Positions 53,193 through 62,495 of a stretch of DNA of 64,000 nucleotides are shown one piece after another; within the stretch, counting starts at the first letter, position 1; each line of letters opens with the position of its first letter. Under the pieces are notes generated by a model. The model did no database searches. It was given only the letters and a program-made list of their open reading frames with translations, and was not told the DNA's origin. This stretch comes from Amycolatopsis sp. EV170708-02-1 (GTDB lineage: Bacteria; Actinomycetota; Actinomycetes; Mycobacteriales; Pseudonocardiaceae). The position numbers were made by a program, and so were the translations under genes. The stretch is from positions 1,674,001-1,738,000 of the forward strand of contig NZ_CP092497.1 of assembly GCF_022479115.1 (NCBI RefSeq), written 5' to 3'.

Positions 53193-55184
53193 CTAGACGA
53201 CGCCCGCTTCGATCAACTGGCCCCAGATCACGCCCTGGTCGACGACTTCGACTTCGAGCTTTTCGGCCTTGGTGAGCTTGCTCGCTCCGACGTCGGCGCC
53301 GGTGATGAGCAGGTCCGTGTTCGCCGAGACCGACGACGCGATGGTCGCGCCCGCCTTCTCGCACAGCCGCTGGAAGGTCGGGCGCGGCACCTTCTCGCCG
53401 GAGCGCGGGTCGCTGATCGATCCGGTGACCACGACCGTCTTGCCCTCCAGCGGCGCGCCCGCCGCGACGACCGGCGGGAGGTCTTCTTCACGGACGTCCA
53501 GCGAGACCCCGGCCTCGCGCAGCCGCTCGAGCTCGGGACGGAGCCGAGTGAGGTGCTCGATCAGGGACGCGGCGACCTTCGGACCGATGTCCTCCACGGC
53601 GACGAGACCCTCCTCGCCCGCGTCTGCGACGGCCTCCAGCGAGCCGAACCCGGCCCGGCACAGCCGCGCGGCGGTGCCTTCGGAGGCCATCGGGATCGCG
53701 AGGCCGATCAGCGCCCGGCGCAGGCCCACGGCCCGGCTCGCGTCGATCGACTCGATCATGCGGGTGGCGGAGATGTCGCCGATGCGGTCGAACTCCAGCA
53801 GCTTTTCCTTGGTGAGGCGGTAGAAGTCCGATGGGTGTTCGAGAATCCCGGCCTCGGCGAGCCGCTCGATCCAGACGCCGCCGATCGCGTCGATGTCCGC
53901 TGCCGCGCGCGACGCCCAGTGGATCAGCCGCCGGACGGTCTGCGCGGGGCAGGCGACGTTGGTGCAGAACAGTTCCCGGCTGTTGCCCTGTTCGGTCAAC
54001 GGCTCTCCGCACGACGGGCACACCGAGGGCGGCACGATCTCCCGCTCCTCGCCGGTGCGCTTGGCGGCGTCGAGGACGCCGGCCACGAACGGGATCACGT
54101 CGCCGGCGCGGCGCACGAGCACGGTGTCGCCGATCTTGATGCCGCGGGCCTTGATGACCTCCTGGTTGGCCAACGTCGCGCGCGTGACGGTGGTCCCGCC
54201 GACAAACACCGGCTCCAGCCACGCGACGGGGGCGATCTTGCCGGTCTTGCCGACGTCCCAGACGACGTCGGCGAGCACGGTGGTCTTCTCCTCGGCGGCG
54301 AACTTGAAGGCCAGCGCCCCGCGCGGGGAACTGGACCGCGTCCCGGCGGCGGCGTAGGCGTCGCGATCCGCCAGGCGCAGCACCGCGCCGTCGAGGTCGT
54401 AGTCGAGGTCGTTGCGCTGCTGCTCGATGGTCGTGATTACCGCCTGCGCCGACTCGGCGTCTTCGCAGTGGCGCATGTCGGCGGCCGCGAACCCGAGCGT
54501 CCGCAGCGCACCGTCGAGATCGGTTTCCGCGCTGTCGGGCTCCGTGGAGAGGTCGAACGCGAAGAACTGCAGACGCCGCTCGGCGACGGTGGCCGGGTCC
54601 TTCGCGCGCAAGGTGCCGGCGGCGGCGTTGCGCGGATTGATCAGCGGCTTGTCCGGATGGACCTTGTTGTAGGCGGCGAAAGTGGACCGCAGCATGACGG
54701 CCTCGCCGCGAACCTCGACCCGGCCGGGTGCGTCGACCTTGTCCGGGACGCCGTCGGTCAGCGCCCGGACCAGCATGGTCACGTCGTCGCCCGTGGTCCC
54801 GTCACCGCGGGTGACCGCCCTGGCGAGCCGCCCGTTCTCGTAGACGAGGGCGAGCGACAGGCCGTCGAGCTTCGGCATGACGACCACCGGCTGCCCGGGG
54901 AACCGGGCGAAGAACGCCTCGACCTGCTCGGGCTTGGTCGCCTTCTCCAGCGACAGCATCGGCCGCGAATGCCGGATGGGCGCGTGCAGGACGGCGGGCG
55001 CGCCGACCTGGTCGAGCGGGTTCGGCTCCGGTGCCAGCTCGGGATTCGCCTCGATGAGCCCGCGCAATTCGTCTTCGATCGCGTCGTAGTCGGCGTCGGC
55101 CACCTTCGGCGAGCCCCGGTAGTAGGCGTCGCGAAGGACGACGATCTGATCGGCGAGTTCTTGGATGCGGTCCCGAGCGTTCAC
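53193..55184 (-). CDS. ligA: NAD-dependent DNA ligase, probably accessory
   Basis: This 663-residue ligase seals nicks using NAD. It has the adenylation Lys105 in VVMPKLDGLSLALVYENGRL, TRGDGTTGDDVT, VEVRGEAVM and an OB fold. A four-Cys zinc site (CPSCGEPL... CTNVACPAQ) and helix-hairpin-helix repeats (EDIGPKVAASLIEHL) follow. A C-terminal BRCT domain begins LEGKTVVVTGSISDPRSGEKVPRPTFQRL. The N-terminal NAD-binding part is present (YYRGSPKVADADYDAIEDELR). Motifs such as PMLSLEKATKPEQV differ from the usual PMLSLDNAF, so this may be a second, diverged LigA. GTG start with TAATCT 7 bases upstream suggests a leaderless mRNA. Repeats flank its 3' end. Confidence 0.92.
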   Translation of the reverse strand: MNARDRIQELADQIVVLRDAYYRGSPKVADADYDAIEDELRGLIEANPELAPEPNPLDQVGAPAVLHAPIRHSRPMLSLEKATKPEQVEAFFARFPGQPVVVMPKLDGLSLALVYENGRLARAVTRGDGTTGDDVTMLVRALTDGVPDKVDAPGRVEVRGEAVMLRSTFAAYNKVHPDKPLINPRNAAAGTLRAKDPATVAERRLQFFAFDLSTEPDSAETDLDGALRTLGFAAADMRHCEDAESAQAVITTIEQQRNDLDYDLDGAVLRLADRDAYAAAGTRSSSPRGALAFKFAAEEKTTVLADVVWDVGKTGKIAPVAWLEPVFVGGTTVTRATLANQEVIKARGIKIGDTVLVRRAGDVIPFVAGVLDAAKRTGEEREIVPPSVCPSCGEPLTEQGNSRELFCTNVACPAQTVRRLIHWASRAAADIDAIGGVWIERLAEAGILEHPSDFYRLTKEKLLEFDRIGDISATRMIESIDASRAVGLRRALIGLAIPMASEGTAARLCRAGFGSLEAVADAGEEGLVAVEDIGPKVAASLIEHLTRLRPELERLREAGVSLDVREEDLPPVVAAGAPLEGKTVVVTGSISDPRSGEKVPRPTFQRLCEKAGATIASSVSANTDLLITGADVGASKLTKAEKLEVEVVDQGVIWGQLIEAGVV

Positions 55185-55236
55185 GGGGCTGAGATTACCC
55201 GGGACCTCCGACAGAACCCGGTCCGAAGAGGACGTG

Positions 55237-56334
55237 TCACGGGTTGATGGCGAGCACCAGGAACGCGGCCAGCAGGACCAGGTGCACCCCGCCCTGCAGC
55301 CGGGTCGCGCGGCCGGGGACGACGGTGAGCACGCTGACCGCGATCGTCAGCGCCAGCAGCACGATGTGGGTCGCGCCGAGGCCCAGCAGCAGTGGCCCGT
55401 CCAGCCAGATCGACGCCAGCGCGATGGTCGGGATGGTGAGCCCGATGCTCGCGATCGCCGAACCGTAGGCGAGGTTGATGCTGGTCTGCATCCGATCGCG
55501 CCGCGCGGCCCTGGTCGCGGCCAGCGTTTCCGGCAGCAGCACCAGCATCGCGATCACCACGCCCACGAACGACTGCGGGAAGCCCGCCGCGCTGACCCCC
55601 GCTTCGATGGCGGGGGATTCGACCTTCGCCAGGCCGACGACCGCGACCAGCGCCACGAGCAGCAGCCCGAGGCTGGTGAGCGCGGCCTTGCTGGTCGGCA
55701 GCTCGGCGTGTTCCTCTTCCTTCACCGACCCCTCGCTGTCGACGGGCAGGAAGAAGTCGCGGTGGCGCACGGTCTGGGTGAGCACGAAAAGGCCGTAGAG
55801 CAGCAGCGAGGCGACGGCGGCGAAGGTGAGCTGCGTGCCGTTGAAGGCCGGGCCCGGGGTGCTGGTGGTGAAGGTCGGCAACACGAGGCTGACGGTGGCC
55901 AGGGTCGCCACGGTGGCGAGGGCGCCGCCGCTGCCTTCGGGGTTGAAATGCGTCTCGCCGTAGCGACGGGCGCCGACCATGAGCGAGATGCCGGCGATGC
56001 CGTTCATGGTGATCATCACCGCGGCGAACACCGTGTCGCGGGCCAGCGTGCCTGCCTCGGGGCCGCCGGAGGACATCATCGTCACGATCAGCGCGACTTC
56101 GATGACCGTGACCGCGATCGCCAGCACCAGCGAGCCGAAGGGTTCCCCGACGCGATGCGCCACCACTTCGGCGTGATGCACCGCGGCCAGCACCGTCCCG
56201 CCGAGCGCGAGCGCGACGATGATCACCGGCACCGCGCCCAGATCGCGGCCCCAGCTCAACGCCAGCACGACTATGGCGAGGACCGGCATGACGGTGGTCC
56301 AGGACAGGGGGAAGCGCCTGTGGGAAGCGGCCAT
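55237..56334 (-). CDS. Calcium/cation-proton antiporter (ChaA-like)
   Basis: This 365-residue membrane protein has eleven or so helices in two inverted halves. The CaCA-family signature motifs are GEPFGSLVLAIAVTVIEVALIVTMM and AMLVLLPETLAATRAARRDRMQTSINLAYGSAIASIGLTIP, with the conserved Glu residues in each. These proteins exchange Ca2+, Na+ or K+ for protons. An acidic loop (DSEGSVKEEEHAEL) joins the halves. ATG 56334 is preferred because AAGGTGG precedes it; an upstream GTG/ATG adds 6 residues. It shares no obvious operon with the ligase gene 52 bp downstream. Confidence 0.9.
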   Translation of the reverse strand: MAASHRRFPLSWTTVMPVLAIVVLALSWGRDLGAVPVIIVALALGGTVLAAVHHAEVVAHRVGEPFGSLVLAIAVTVIEVALIVTMMSSGGPEAGTLARDTVFAAVMITMNGIAGISLMVGARRYGETHFNPEGSGGALATVATLATVSLVLPTFTTSTPGPAFNGTQLTFAAVASLLLYGLFVLTQTVRHRDFFLPVDSEGSVKEEEHAELPTSKAALTSLGLLLVALVAVVGLAKVESPAIEAGVSAAGFPQSFVGVVIAMLVLLPETLAATRAARRDRMQTSINLAYGSAIASIGLTIPTIALASIWLDGPLLLGLGATHIVLLALTIAVSVLTVVPGRATRLQGGVHLVLLAAFLVLAINP

Positions 56335-56453
56335 GCCGCCACCTTCGCACACTCTGCGTGACGTCGCCGCTCCGTGGGGGTCGCGGGGTGACCGCCAAGC
56401 CCATACGGACGTCGAGCGGGGCTGGAATGTCCTTTATGGACAAGAGGGGGACG

Positions 56454-56990
56454 TCAGCGGGCACCGACCCCGCTCAGGAAGGTCTCGACGAGCAGATCGG
56501 CGGCGCGCGGGGCGGCCATTTCCTCCCTCGATGCGAGGTGGAGGAGCTGGATCAGCAGCCGGCTCGCCCAGCCGTCCGGGACGTCCGCGCGGAGAAATCC
56601 CTCGTCGGTGGCCCGCTGGAGGAACGTGTCCACCTCGGCGGAGAGCCGGTTCCGGCGGTCCTGGATGGAGGGTTCGGCGCGCATCCGGGTCAACTCGACC
56701 GGCCAGGCACGGTTGACCTCGATGATGCCCTCGACATACCGGTGCAAGGCCACGGGGACCGCCGTCTCGGTGAGCCGGGCGGCGCGGACGACCTGTTCGA
56801 CCGCGGTCAGCCGCGAGTCGTAGATGGCGGCCAGGAGCTCTTCACGGGAGGCGAAGCGCCGGTAGACGGTGCGCCTGTCGACACCGGCCTCGGCGGCGAT
56901 CGCACTGATGGTGGCCGAAGGGTCGTGAGCGAGCATGCGCGCGCCAGTGGTCAGGACGGCTTCGAGATTTCGCGTCGCATCGGCTCTCAT
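56454..56990 (-). CDS. TetR family transcriptional regulator
   Basis: This 178-residue protein has the HTH NLEAVLTTGARMLAHDPSATISAIAAEAGVDRRTVYRRFASREELLAAIYDSRL in residues 8-61, then a helical ligand domain (RAWPVELTRMRAEPSIQDRRNRLSAEVDTFLQRAT). TACATT lies 6 bases before the ATG, suggesting a leaderless mRNA. It is divergent from the aldehyde dehydrogenase gene, 77 bp away, and probably represses it. No perfect palindrome was seen between them. Confidence 0.92.
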   Translation of the reverse strand: MRADATRNLEAVLTTGARMLAHDPSATISAIAAEAGVDRRTVYRRFASREELLAAIYDSRLTAVEQVVRAARLTETAVPVALHRYVEGIIEVNRAWPVELTRMRAEPSIQDRRNRLSAEVDTFLQRATDEGFLRADVPDGWASRLLIQLLHLASREEMAAPRAADLLVETFLSGVGAR

Positions 56991-57067
56991 GCCGGGAATG
57001 TATCACGCGGCTGTGGCGTTAACCGATATAAGTGCTACGTTGATGTGACAGTTAGAGAGGCGGAACG

Positions 57068-58527
57068 GTGATCACGAACGACAGGCTCTTCATCGGAGGC
57101 GAATGGACGACCCCGAGCGACCCGGCGCGGCTGGACATCGTGTCCCCGCACGACCAGTCGGTGCTGGGGCGCGTCGTCCAAGCCCTTCCCGCTGACATCG
57201 ACCGTGCCGTCGCCGCGGCCAGGGCCGCCTTCGACGAAGGTCCGTGGCCGCGGACCCCGCCGGAGGAACGGATCGCGGTGCTCCGCCGGCTGAACGCGCT
57301 GAGGGAGGCTCGCGCGGACGAGATCGCCGAGCTCATCTCGGCCGAGAACGGTTCCGCTCTCTGGTTCACGCGGGCCGGGCAGCCCGGGGTGGGACGTCTC
57401 GCCGTCTCGTACCTGAAGGCGGCGGAGGAATTCGGGTGGGAGGAGACGCTGACACCGCTGACCCGTCCGCGCCGTTCCGTTCCATCGTGCGCCGGGAACC
57501 GATCGGTGTGGTCGCCGCGATCATCCCGTGGAACTCGCCATTCTCGGCGTCGATGGCCAAGATCGTCCCGGCGCTGCTCGCGGGGAACACCGTCGTCCTC
57601 AAGGTCTCGCCGGAGAACTCGCTGAGCATGAGCCTGCTCGCGGACCTGCTCACGGAGGCCGGGCTGCCGTCCGGCGTGATCAGCGTGCTGCCCGCGGACC
57701 GGGAGACCAGCGAGTACCTGGTGAAACACCCCGGCGTCGACAAGATCGCGTTCACCGGTTCGACCGCCGCCGGCCGCCGGATCGCGGCGCTGGCGGGGGA
57801 GCGGCTGAAGCGGGTCAGCCTGGAGCTGGGCGGGAAGTCCGCGGCGGTGATCCTGCCCGACGCCGTGATGGCGGACGTGATCGCCGGGCTGAAGTTCGGA
57901 TCGCTGCTCAACAACGGCGAAGCCTGTATCGCGCAGACACGGATCCTCGCGCCGCGCGGGCGGTACGACGAGGTGGTCGCCGGGCTCAAGGAGATGATGG
58001 AATCGCTCGTGGTGGGCGACCCGGCCGACGACGAGACCTTCATCGGCCCGATGGTGCGGCCTGACCAGCAACAGCGGGTGCGCGACTACATCGAGATCGG
58101 TGTCGCCGAGGGCGCGCGCCTCGTCACCGGAGGCTCCGGGATTCCGGCAGGCCTGGACAAGGGCAACTACGTCACGCCGACCTTGTTCGCCGACGTCGAC
58201 AGCACGATGCGCATCGCCAAGGAGGAGATCTTCGGGCCCGTGCTGGTCATCATCCCCTATGCGGACGAGGACGACGCGGTCCGCATCGCCAACGACTCCG
58301 AGTACGGGCTCTCCGGCGGGGTCTGGTCGGCCGACGAGGACCGGGCACTCGCCGTCGCGCGGCGGATGCGCACCGGGACGGTGACCGTCAACGGCGCGCC
58401 GATCGGCTTCGACGGTCCCTTCGGCGGCTACAAGGCCAGTGGCATCGGCCGTGAATACGGTGCGGCGGGCCTCGCTCAGTACGTCGAGCTCAAGACCATC
58501 ACGAAAGGCGGGCGCCGGGGATCTTGA
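57068..58527 (+). pseudogene. Aldehyde dehydrogenase gene with one frameshift
   Basis: Two overlapping frames give one complete NAD(P)-dependent aldehyde dehydrogenase of about 485 residues. The first frame has LFIGGEWTTPSDPARLDIVSPHDQSVLGRVVQA, up to EFGWEETLTPLT near 57460. The second resumes with DPSAPFRSIVRREPIGVVAAIIPWNSPFSASMAKIVPALLAGNTVVLK. It continues with FTGSTAAGRRIAALAG, the catalytic Glu in SLELGGKSAAVIL, the catalytic Cys in NNGEACIAQTR, KEEIFGPVLVI and GPFGGYKASGIGREYG. All active-site parts are intact; only the frame changes within 57450-57470. It may be a real mutation or a sequencing error. The 3' end overlaps the next, convergent gene by 29 bp. Confidence 0.88.
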
Positions 58528-58750
58528 CCGTGATCCGCTCGTCCGCGGCCAGGATCCGCTGAAGGCGGAACCGGCAGAGGGTATGGAACATCTCGCCCAG
58601 CTCTTCGGGGTCGATGCGGCCTTCGAGGTCGCGCTTGCTCGCGTTGAGCACCCGGCTGATCACGTTCGCGGGCAAGCGGCCGCCGAACTCGCCCATCAGC
58701 CAGACACCGATTTCGCCGATCTCGTCCGTGATCGTGCGCTGCGCGGTCAT
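58499..58750 (-). CDS. Small helical protein, possibly a three-helix-bundle dimerisation protein
   Basis: This 83-residue protein (MTAQRTITDEIGEIGVWLMGEFGGRLPANVISRVLNASKRDLEGRIDPEELGEMFHTLCRFRLQRILAADERI) is predicted to be all helical, with acidic and basic faces. The pattern resembles small actinobacterial three-helix-bundle (DUF3562-like) proteins, but I am not certain. The ATG at 58750 follows AAGGGCGGG. It converges on and overlaps the aldehyde dehydrogenase gene. The function is unknown. Confidence 0.5.
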   Translation of the reverse strand: MTAQRTITDEIGEIGVWLMGEFGGRLPANVISRVLNASKRDLEGRIDPEELGEMFHTLCRFRLQRILAADERITVKIPGARLS

Positions 58751-58875
58751 CAGCCCGCCCTTCTGCGTCGGAGTGCCGCCGGTTTGCCCCGGCGACACTC
58801 CGACGGGCGACCGGAACACCCATGACGGGGAACCCGCGAGATTGCTCTGCTCGGCCTAGGACTTGTCCGGTTGTC

Positions 58876-59403
58876 TCAGCCGGACGAGGTGGCCAGCAGC
58901 ACGAGTACGAGCGCCGAGCCCAGGGTCGCCAGCACGAACCTGGCGAGGATCACGTGGGGGAGCCAGCCGGGAAAACGTCGCCGCACCGCGGCGACCAGTG
59001 CCTCGACGTCGATGCCTTGCGCCACGGCGTCACCGGACTTCCTGAACGTGGATCGGATACCCCGGACGACGAATACCTCACCGGGCATGATCAGGCAGCC
59101 GAGCACGAGAACGATCGGCTGAAAGATCCAGGTCAGGGTCTCCGCCATGTCGTCTCCGGCCAGGTTGAGCGTGGCCAGTACCGCGAAGAGCACTCCGATC
59201 GCCACTGCCAGGACGAAGCTTCCGCGGGTCGCTCCGAAGTCGATCCCGTACCGGGTCAGCACGGTGGCGGGAACACCCTGTCGTATCAATTCGCTCTCGG
59301 CCTCGCGCTGGGCCGCGGTCCCGCGACGGGCGCCGACGACGGGGATGGCGAAAAACGTCGCTGCCAGCAGGAACTGTGGCAGCGCAAGGGCGAGCGTGGT
59401 CAT
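58876..59403 (-). CDS. Four-helix membrane protein of unknown function
   Basis: This 175-residue protein starts MTTLALALPQFLLAATFFAIPVVGARRGTAAQREAESEL, with further membrane helices at GSFVLAVAIGVLFAVLATLNLAG, LTWIFQPIVLVLGCLIMPGEVFVV and VILARFVLATLGSALVLVLLATSSG. A soluble loop (RSTFRKSGDAVAQGIDVEALVAAVRRRFPGWL) lies between helices. It is divergent from a TetR gene with two copies of an ACTTGCAC operator in between, so it is the likely target of that repressor. This layout, with an inducible small membrane protein, often marks tolerance to a toxic compound. Confidence 0.8.
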   Translation of the reverse strand: MTTLALALPQFLLAATFFAIPVVGARRGTAAQREAESELIRQGVPATVLTRYGIDFGATRGSFVLAVAIGVLFAVLATLNLAGDDMAETLTWIFQPIVLVLGCLIMPGEVFVVRGIRSTFRKSGDAVAQGIDVEALVAAVRRRFPGWLPHVILARFVLATLGSALVLVLLATSSG

Positions 59404-59425
59404 GGAATCCCCCGGTAACTCTCCG

Positions 59426-59478
59426 ACTTGCACACTGTACGAGTCGTACGTTAGCGGCGACTTGCACAGCGTGCAAGT
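59426..59478. promoter_or_regulatory. Two operator copies between membrane protein and TetR genes
   Basis: ACTTGCAC-AGC-GTGCAAGT (59460-59478) is a perfect 8-3-8 palindrome. ACTTGCAC-ACT-GTACGAGT (59426-59444) has the same form with two mismatches. Their centres are 34 bp apart, roughly three helix turns, so two repressor dimers could bind on one face. Confidence 0.8.
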
Positions 59479-59520
59479 GGTACTCGAACGGTGTCCGAGT
59501 GAGCCGTTTATCCTGTGCGC

Positions 59521-60237
59521 ATGCCGCGCGAGACCCTGACCAGGGGACAGATCGTCCGGGCAGCCGTCGAGCTGCTGGATTCCGACGGGATCGAAGGACT
59601 GAGCATGCGACAGCTCGGCGGGCGGCTCGGCTCCGCCGCGACCTCGGTCTACTGGCACGTGCAGAGCAAGGAAAACCTCGTCGTACTCGCCTGCGACGCG
59701 GTGTGGGAAGAGATCGACCTGCCCGACCTTGACGGGACCGATTGGCGCGGCGCCGCCACCACGATGGCCAAAGGCATGTACGCGATGATCCTGGGGCACC
59801 CGTGGCTCGTCCCCGCCATGAGCACGCACCTGGTCTACGGTCCCGGAAAAGCCCGGCACGACGACCATCTGCTCGGCGTCTTCGAAACGGCCGGGTTCAC
59901 CGCGCGGGACGCGGACCAGGCGACCAAGGTCGTGTTCACGTTCGTGCTGGGTACGGCCGTCGGCGCGGCGTCGGAGGCGGCATGGAAGGCCCGCCTCAGC
60001 CGTGGTGGAGGCGACGAAGCAGAACGGCTTCAGGAGACGATCACGCGAATGACCGAGGTCGCCATGCGATTCCCGCGGCTGCGTGCCCAGAGCGAGGGGT
60101 GGAGCGCCGACGACCAGGGTGTGACCGCCGAGCACGACCTCGACTTCGGCCTCCAGACGATTCTCGACGGCCTGCAAGTGCAGCTCGACGCGCGCTCCGG
60201 CGTCGGTTGCACGGAACCGTGCAGCGGGCCGGGGTGA
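59521..60237 (+). CDS. TetR family transcriptional regulator (TetR_C type)
   Basis: This 238-residue protein starts MPRETLTRGQIVRAAVELLDSDGIEGLSMRQLGGRLGSAATSVYWHVQSKENLVVLACDAVW, the HTH style of true TetR-like drug sensors (SVYWHVxSKE). A C-terminal domain follows with TDWRGAATTMAKGMYAMILGHPWLVPAM. TATCCT lies 6 bases before ATG 59521, so it is probably leaderless. It should bind the two ACTTGCAC palindromes upstream and control the divergent membrane protein. Confidence 0.93.
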   Translation: MPRETLTRGQIVRAAVELLDSDGIEGLSMRQLGGRLGSAATSVYWHVQSKENLVVLACDAVWEEIDLPDLDGTDWRGAATTMAKGMYAMILGHPWLVPAMSTHLVYGPGKARHDDHLLGVFETAGFTARDADQATKVVFTFVLGTAVGAASEAAWKARLSRGGGDEAERLQETITRMTEVAMRFPRLRAQSEGWSADDQGVTAEHDLDFGLQTILDGLQVQLDARSGVGCTEPCSGPG

Positions 60238-60328
60238 TCTCGGGGGAAACCCCGATGTGATCGACACCCGGCTGTGTCAGCCTCGATGGTGACCATTGTG
60301 GACAGTCAGGGAGGAGGGCGCACGCGTA

Positions 60329-60862
60329 GTGGCCCCGGCAAGTGATGAACAAACCGCACAGTGGATCGCGGAACTGACGGCGCTCAGCGAGCTTTACCGG
60401 TCCGCCGAGATCGCGGGATCGGCGGAGCAGGTGTCACACGAGGGGTGGCACGCCGGAGCTCGGATCGGGACGAGCACCGGCGACGGGCGGATGGTGGCCT
60501 ACAAGGATTCGGGTGTCGAGGCGGAATGCGTATTCCGGGAGGGGGAACGCACGCTGTTCAACATCATGAGCACCGGATACGGCAGTGACACCGCCGAGCG
60601 CGGGTTCGCGGTGTGGAGCGCGCGGCCCGGCGCGCTCGGAGCGATCGACCCAGGGGTGACCCGGCTGGAGGTGGCCGACGCGGACGGCGTCGTGGTCCAG
60701 GCCGCGATCGTGGCGCGCACCTTCGCCGTGGACGTGGATCTGGGGCCCGTGCCCCAGACGGTCGACGAAGTGTTCGCGCCCTGGGAGCCGCCGGAGCTGA
60801 CGGTCCGGGTGTACGGCGAGGGCGATGCGTTGCGCTACGAAGGTCCCTTGTTGACCAGGTGA
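60329..60862 (+). CDS. Hypothetical protein of unknown family
   Basis: This is a protein of about 177 residues. GTG 60329 is chosen because GGAGGAGGG lies about 10 bases upstream; TTG 60296 would put that site inside the gene. It opens with a helix (DEQTAQWIAELTALSELYRSAEIAG) and then seems mainly beta (GWHAGARIGTSTGDGRMVAYKDSGVEAECVFREGERTLFNIMSTGYGSD; TVRVYGEGDALRYEGPLL). No signal peptide, membrane helix or known motif is recognised. A strong hairpin follows 5 bp after the stop. Confidence 0.65.
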   Translation: MAPASDEQTAQWIAELTALSELYRSAEIAGSAEQVSHEGWHAGARIGTSTGDGRMVAYKDSGVEAECVFREGERTLFNIMSTGYGSDTAERGFAVWSARPGALGAIDPGVTRLEVADADGVVVQAAIVARTFAVDVDLGPVPQTVDEVFAPWEPPELTVRVYGEGDALRYEGPLLTR

Positions 60863-60867
60863 CGCGA

Positions 60868-60902
60868 AAGCCCCCTTCACCGCCGGCGCGGTGAAGGGGC
60901 TT
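60868..60902. terminator. Hairpin between convergent genes
   Basis: AAGCCCCCTTCACCG pairs with CGGTGAAGGGGCTT, with one extra C, around a GC-rich loop. It lies between the stops of the hypothetical protein and the S1 protease. It resembles the core of palindrome family C (GGCCCCCTTC). Confidence 0.75.
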
Positions 60903-60917
60903 CATATACTCGGTGGA

Positions 60918-62372
60918 TCAGCCGTTCGGGGTCGTGATCACCGCGAAGGTGGATCCCTGACTGGCGATCCGCTCGCTGAGATCGGTGGTGATCGTCTCGA
61001 TCGGCGCGTAGTTGTTCAGTTCACCGGCCTGGCAGGGGCCCGACCGGGACTGCTGGTTGCCGACCAGGATGCCCAGCGCCGCGTGGTCGGCCTGGCTGAA
61101 CAACGGACCGCCGCTGTCGCCCGGACGAGCACACAGGTCGGTGTTGATGCCGACGTCCGTGGACAGGACCCGGCCACACCGCGTCCCGACGAGGTAGCCG
61201 GCACCCGCGCCGCTGTCGACGGAATCGGGGTAGTTCACCTTGCTCGACGCCGTTCCTGAGGCGCAGACGACATAACCGGCCTTGATGTCGGCGAGCTTGC
61301 GGGCACTGGTGATGTACTCGTCGACCGAGGTGGCCTGCGCACCGCACGGGGTGTCACCGTTGCTGTCCATGCCGCCGTTGCGGCAGTACTTCAGCACCCG
61401 GTTGCGGCCGGTCTGGCCTTCGAGCCACTGCGTCGACGCCGCGTCGTTGACGTACGGCAGGGCCGCGTAGTCGTACGGATACGAGCTCTTCTCGATGCCG
61501 TGCTGCTGTAGAACGTCATTGCCGTTGTGCTGGGTCGGCGTGTTGTTGGTCTTCGTCCGCATGCAGTGCCCGGCGGTGAGCACCCAGCCCTTGCCGGGGA
61601 AACCGCCACCGGTGGACCGCAGGTTGAAGCCGCTGGTGCAGCCGCCCCAGGTGCCGTCGTCCCGCTTCATGTCCAACCGGATGCCGCCCCGCATCGGACC
61701 GTAGTTCGTGCAGTAGAGCGGATGACAGAAACCGAGATCCACGTTCGGCGTGGACAACGCGTTCGGATTCTTCAGTACTCGGGGGACGACCATGCCGGAT
61801 TCGTCCGCCGCGGCCCGCTGGGCGGTGTTCGCCTCGGTGGCGACGACCGCATTCTCCCGCGCCACCCAGTCGCGTTCCCAAAGCACGACACGGTTTTCCG
61901 ACTCGCTCACGGACGGCAGGTACACCGCGTCCGGTCCCGCGCCGACCTTGGCCGCGACGCGTTCCTTCGCCGCCGTGAGCTGCTGCAACGAGTGCTGGAC
62001 CCGTTGCGTGCGAACGGCGGAACGGTCGGGCATGGCTTTCAGATACGGCTCGGCCGCGGCGGGTTCGGTCATCGCCACGACCAGCTGGCCACTGTCCTGG
62101 TCGAGCCACATGCCGCCGTACTCGGCGCCGCGGTCGCGCCGCAGCAGTTCGTCCAGCTTGCCGCTGTCGGTCTGCAATTCCAGGCGGCGCAACGCCTCCT
62201 GTTCGCTCACTCGGTAGTTCTCGACGAGATAGCGCACCGACTCCCGGACCGAAGCGGGGTCGAGCGAGGTGTGGAACGACTGCACGGTGTCGGCCGACGC
62301 CGAGCCGCCCAGTGCCGTGGTCGCTGCCAGCACCGAAACGGCCAGGGCCCCCAGTCTTCTAGCTCTCCGCAC
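60918..62372 (-). CDS. Secreted S1 (chymotrypsin-fold) serine protease
   Basis: This 484-residue exported protein starts at GTG with GAGGAG 6 bases upstream. The signal peptide is LGALAVSVLAATTALGGSASA. A propeptide of about 190 residues follows (SVRESVRYLVENYRVSEQEALRRLELQ). The protease domain has the triad: His in VLTAGHCM near residue 267, Asp in YPYDYAALP near 299 and Ser in CARPGDSGGPLF near 419. Cys pairs (GFCHPLYC, GGCTSG, YCRNGGM, CGAQ, VVCASG, TRCG, PCQAG) should form disulfides. It resembles alpha-lytic/streptogrisin-type enzymes but with a non-standard propeptide. It probably works with the M36 protease in extracellular protein digestion. Confidence 0.9.
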   Translation of the reverse strand: MRRARRLGALAVSVLAATTALGGSASADTVQSFHTSLDPASVRESVRYLVENYRVSEQEALRRLELQTDSGKLDELLRRDRGAEYGGMWLDQDSGQLVVAMTEPAAAEPYLKAMPDRSAVRTQRVQHSLQQLTAAKERVAAKVGAGPDAVYLPSVSESENRVVLWERDWVARENAVVATEANTAQRAAADESGMVVPRVLKNPNALSTPNVDLGFCHPLYCTNYGPMRGGIRLDMKRDDGTWGGCTSGFNLRSTGGGFPGKGWVLTAGHCMRTKTNNTPTQHNGNDVLQQHGIEKSSYPYDYAALPYVNDAASTQWLEGQTGRNRVLKYCRNGGMDSNGDTPCGAQATSVDEYITSARKLADIKAGYVVCASGTASSKVNYPDSVDSGAGAGYLVGTRCGRVLSTDVGINTDLCARPGDSGGPLFSQADHAALGILVGNQQSRSGPCQAGELNNYAPIETITTDLSERIASQGSTFAVITTPNG

Positions 62373-62495
62373 GAGATCTCCTCACATGTCGGGACTTCGC
62401 GATCATTTAACCGGAGGACACCGAACGGGCGTGGGGATTTTCCGACATTGCGGCGCCCCGTGCCCGCGCTGCGGCGGGCACGGGGCGGAATTCGG

